From positions 2,608,501-2,672,500 of the forward strand of contig OZ038437.1 in NCBI GenBank assembly GCA_964036275.1: DNA of 64,000 bases. Direction: 5' to 3'. How positions within the stretch are numbered: the first letter of the stretch is position 1; each line of letters opens with the position of its first letter. Below are positions 63,947 through 64,000 of the stretch, one piece after another. Position numbers and translations under genes: made by a program. This stretch comes from Litoditis marina. Taxonomy: Eukaryota; Nematoda; Chromadorea; Rhabditida; Rhabditidae. The notes below the pieces were generated by a model, which did not search any database, had not been told where the DNA came from, and saw nothing but the letters and a program-made list of their open reading frames with translations.

Positions 63947-64000
63947 CCTGAAAACATGTTTTTCCACTGTTCCAGGTTATAAATAACAAATCTTTGATCT

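Overview
The window looks like an invertebrate, probably nematode, nuclear genome segment. The signs are AT-rich DNA, many-exon genes whose introns mostly end in TTTTCAG/TTTCAG, dense TIR and fold-back elements, and small LTR retroelements with a CCHC-type Gag. The host assignment is inference. There is no long host ORF; genes were rebuilt by chaining exons with matching splice phase and comparing the copies with each other.

Almost all host coding sequence belongs to one tandem family that joins calponin-homology (CH) domains to an RNF216/TRIAD3-like RBR ubiquitin-ligase tail (IBR and RING2, with RING1 in some copies). Five copies are visible. Gene 1 (+, 251-6082, 5' end outside the window) has three CH domains, IBR and RING2 but no RING1. 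Gene 2 (+, 6479-20808) has two CH domains and a complete RING1-IBR-RING2. Gene 3 (-, 31425-22680) has the same plan as gene 2. Gene 4 (-, about 61289-32501) has three PH domains, two CH domains, IBR and RING2, again without RING1. Gene 5 (-, from beyond the right edge to 62007) shows IBR and a degenerate RING2. Type A genes (no RING1: 1 and 4) and type B genes (full RBR: 2 and 3) lie in the mirror order A> B> <B <A, so the centre looks like an old inverted duplication of an A-B pair.

The introns are full of mobile DNA. 9.4-13.3 kb holds an element with 67-bp inverted ends and an unrelated spliced minus-strand gene or captured gene fragment. 14.0-18.9 kb holds nested TIR elements (438-bp arms). 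24.2-25.1 kb holds a fold-back and tRNA-like DNA. 27.65-29.2 kb is a small non-coding LTR element. 33.5 kb has a perfect 94-bp palindrome. 38.9-42.4 kb is an LTR-internal-LTR-internal-LTR array. 45-47.3 kb has two MITE-like elements. 48.2-51.3 kb is a gag-only LTR element. 53.7-54.95 kb is a satellite of twelve 104-bp units.

Proposed role (inference): the PH domains would bind membrane lipid or protein, the CH domains the cytoskeleton, and the RBR tail would transfer ubiquitin, using the conserved catalytic Cys in the GC-N-x-M motif. The type A copies lack the E2-binding RING1 and would need another E2 route, perhaps a type B partner.
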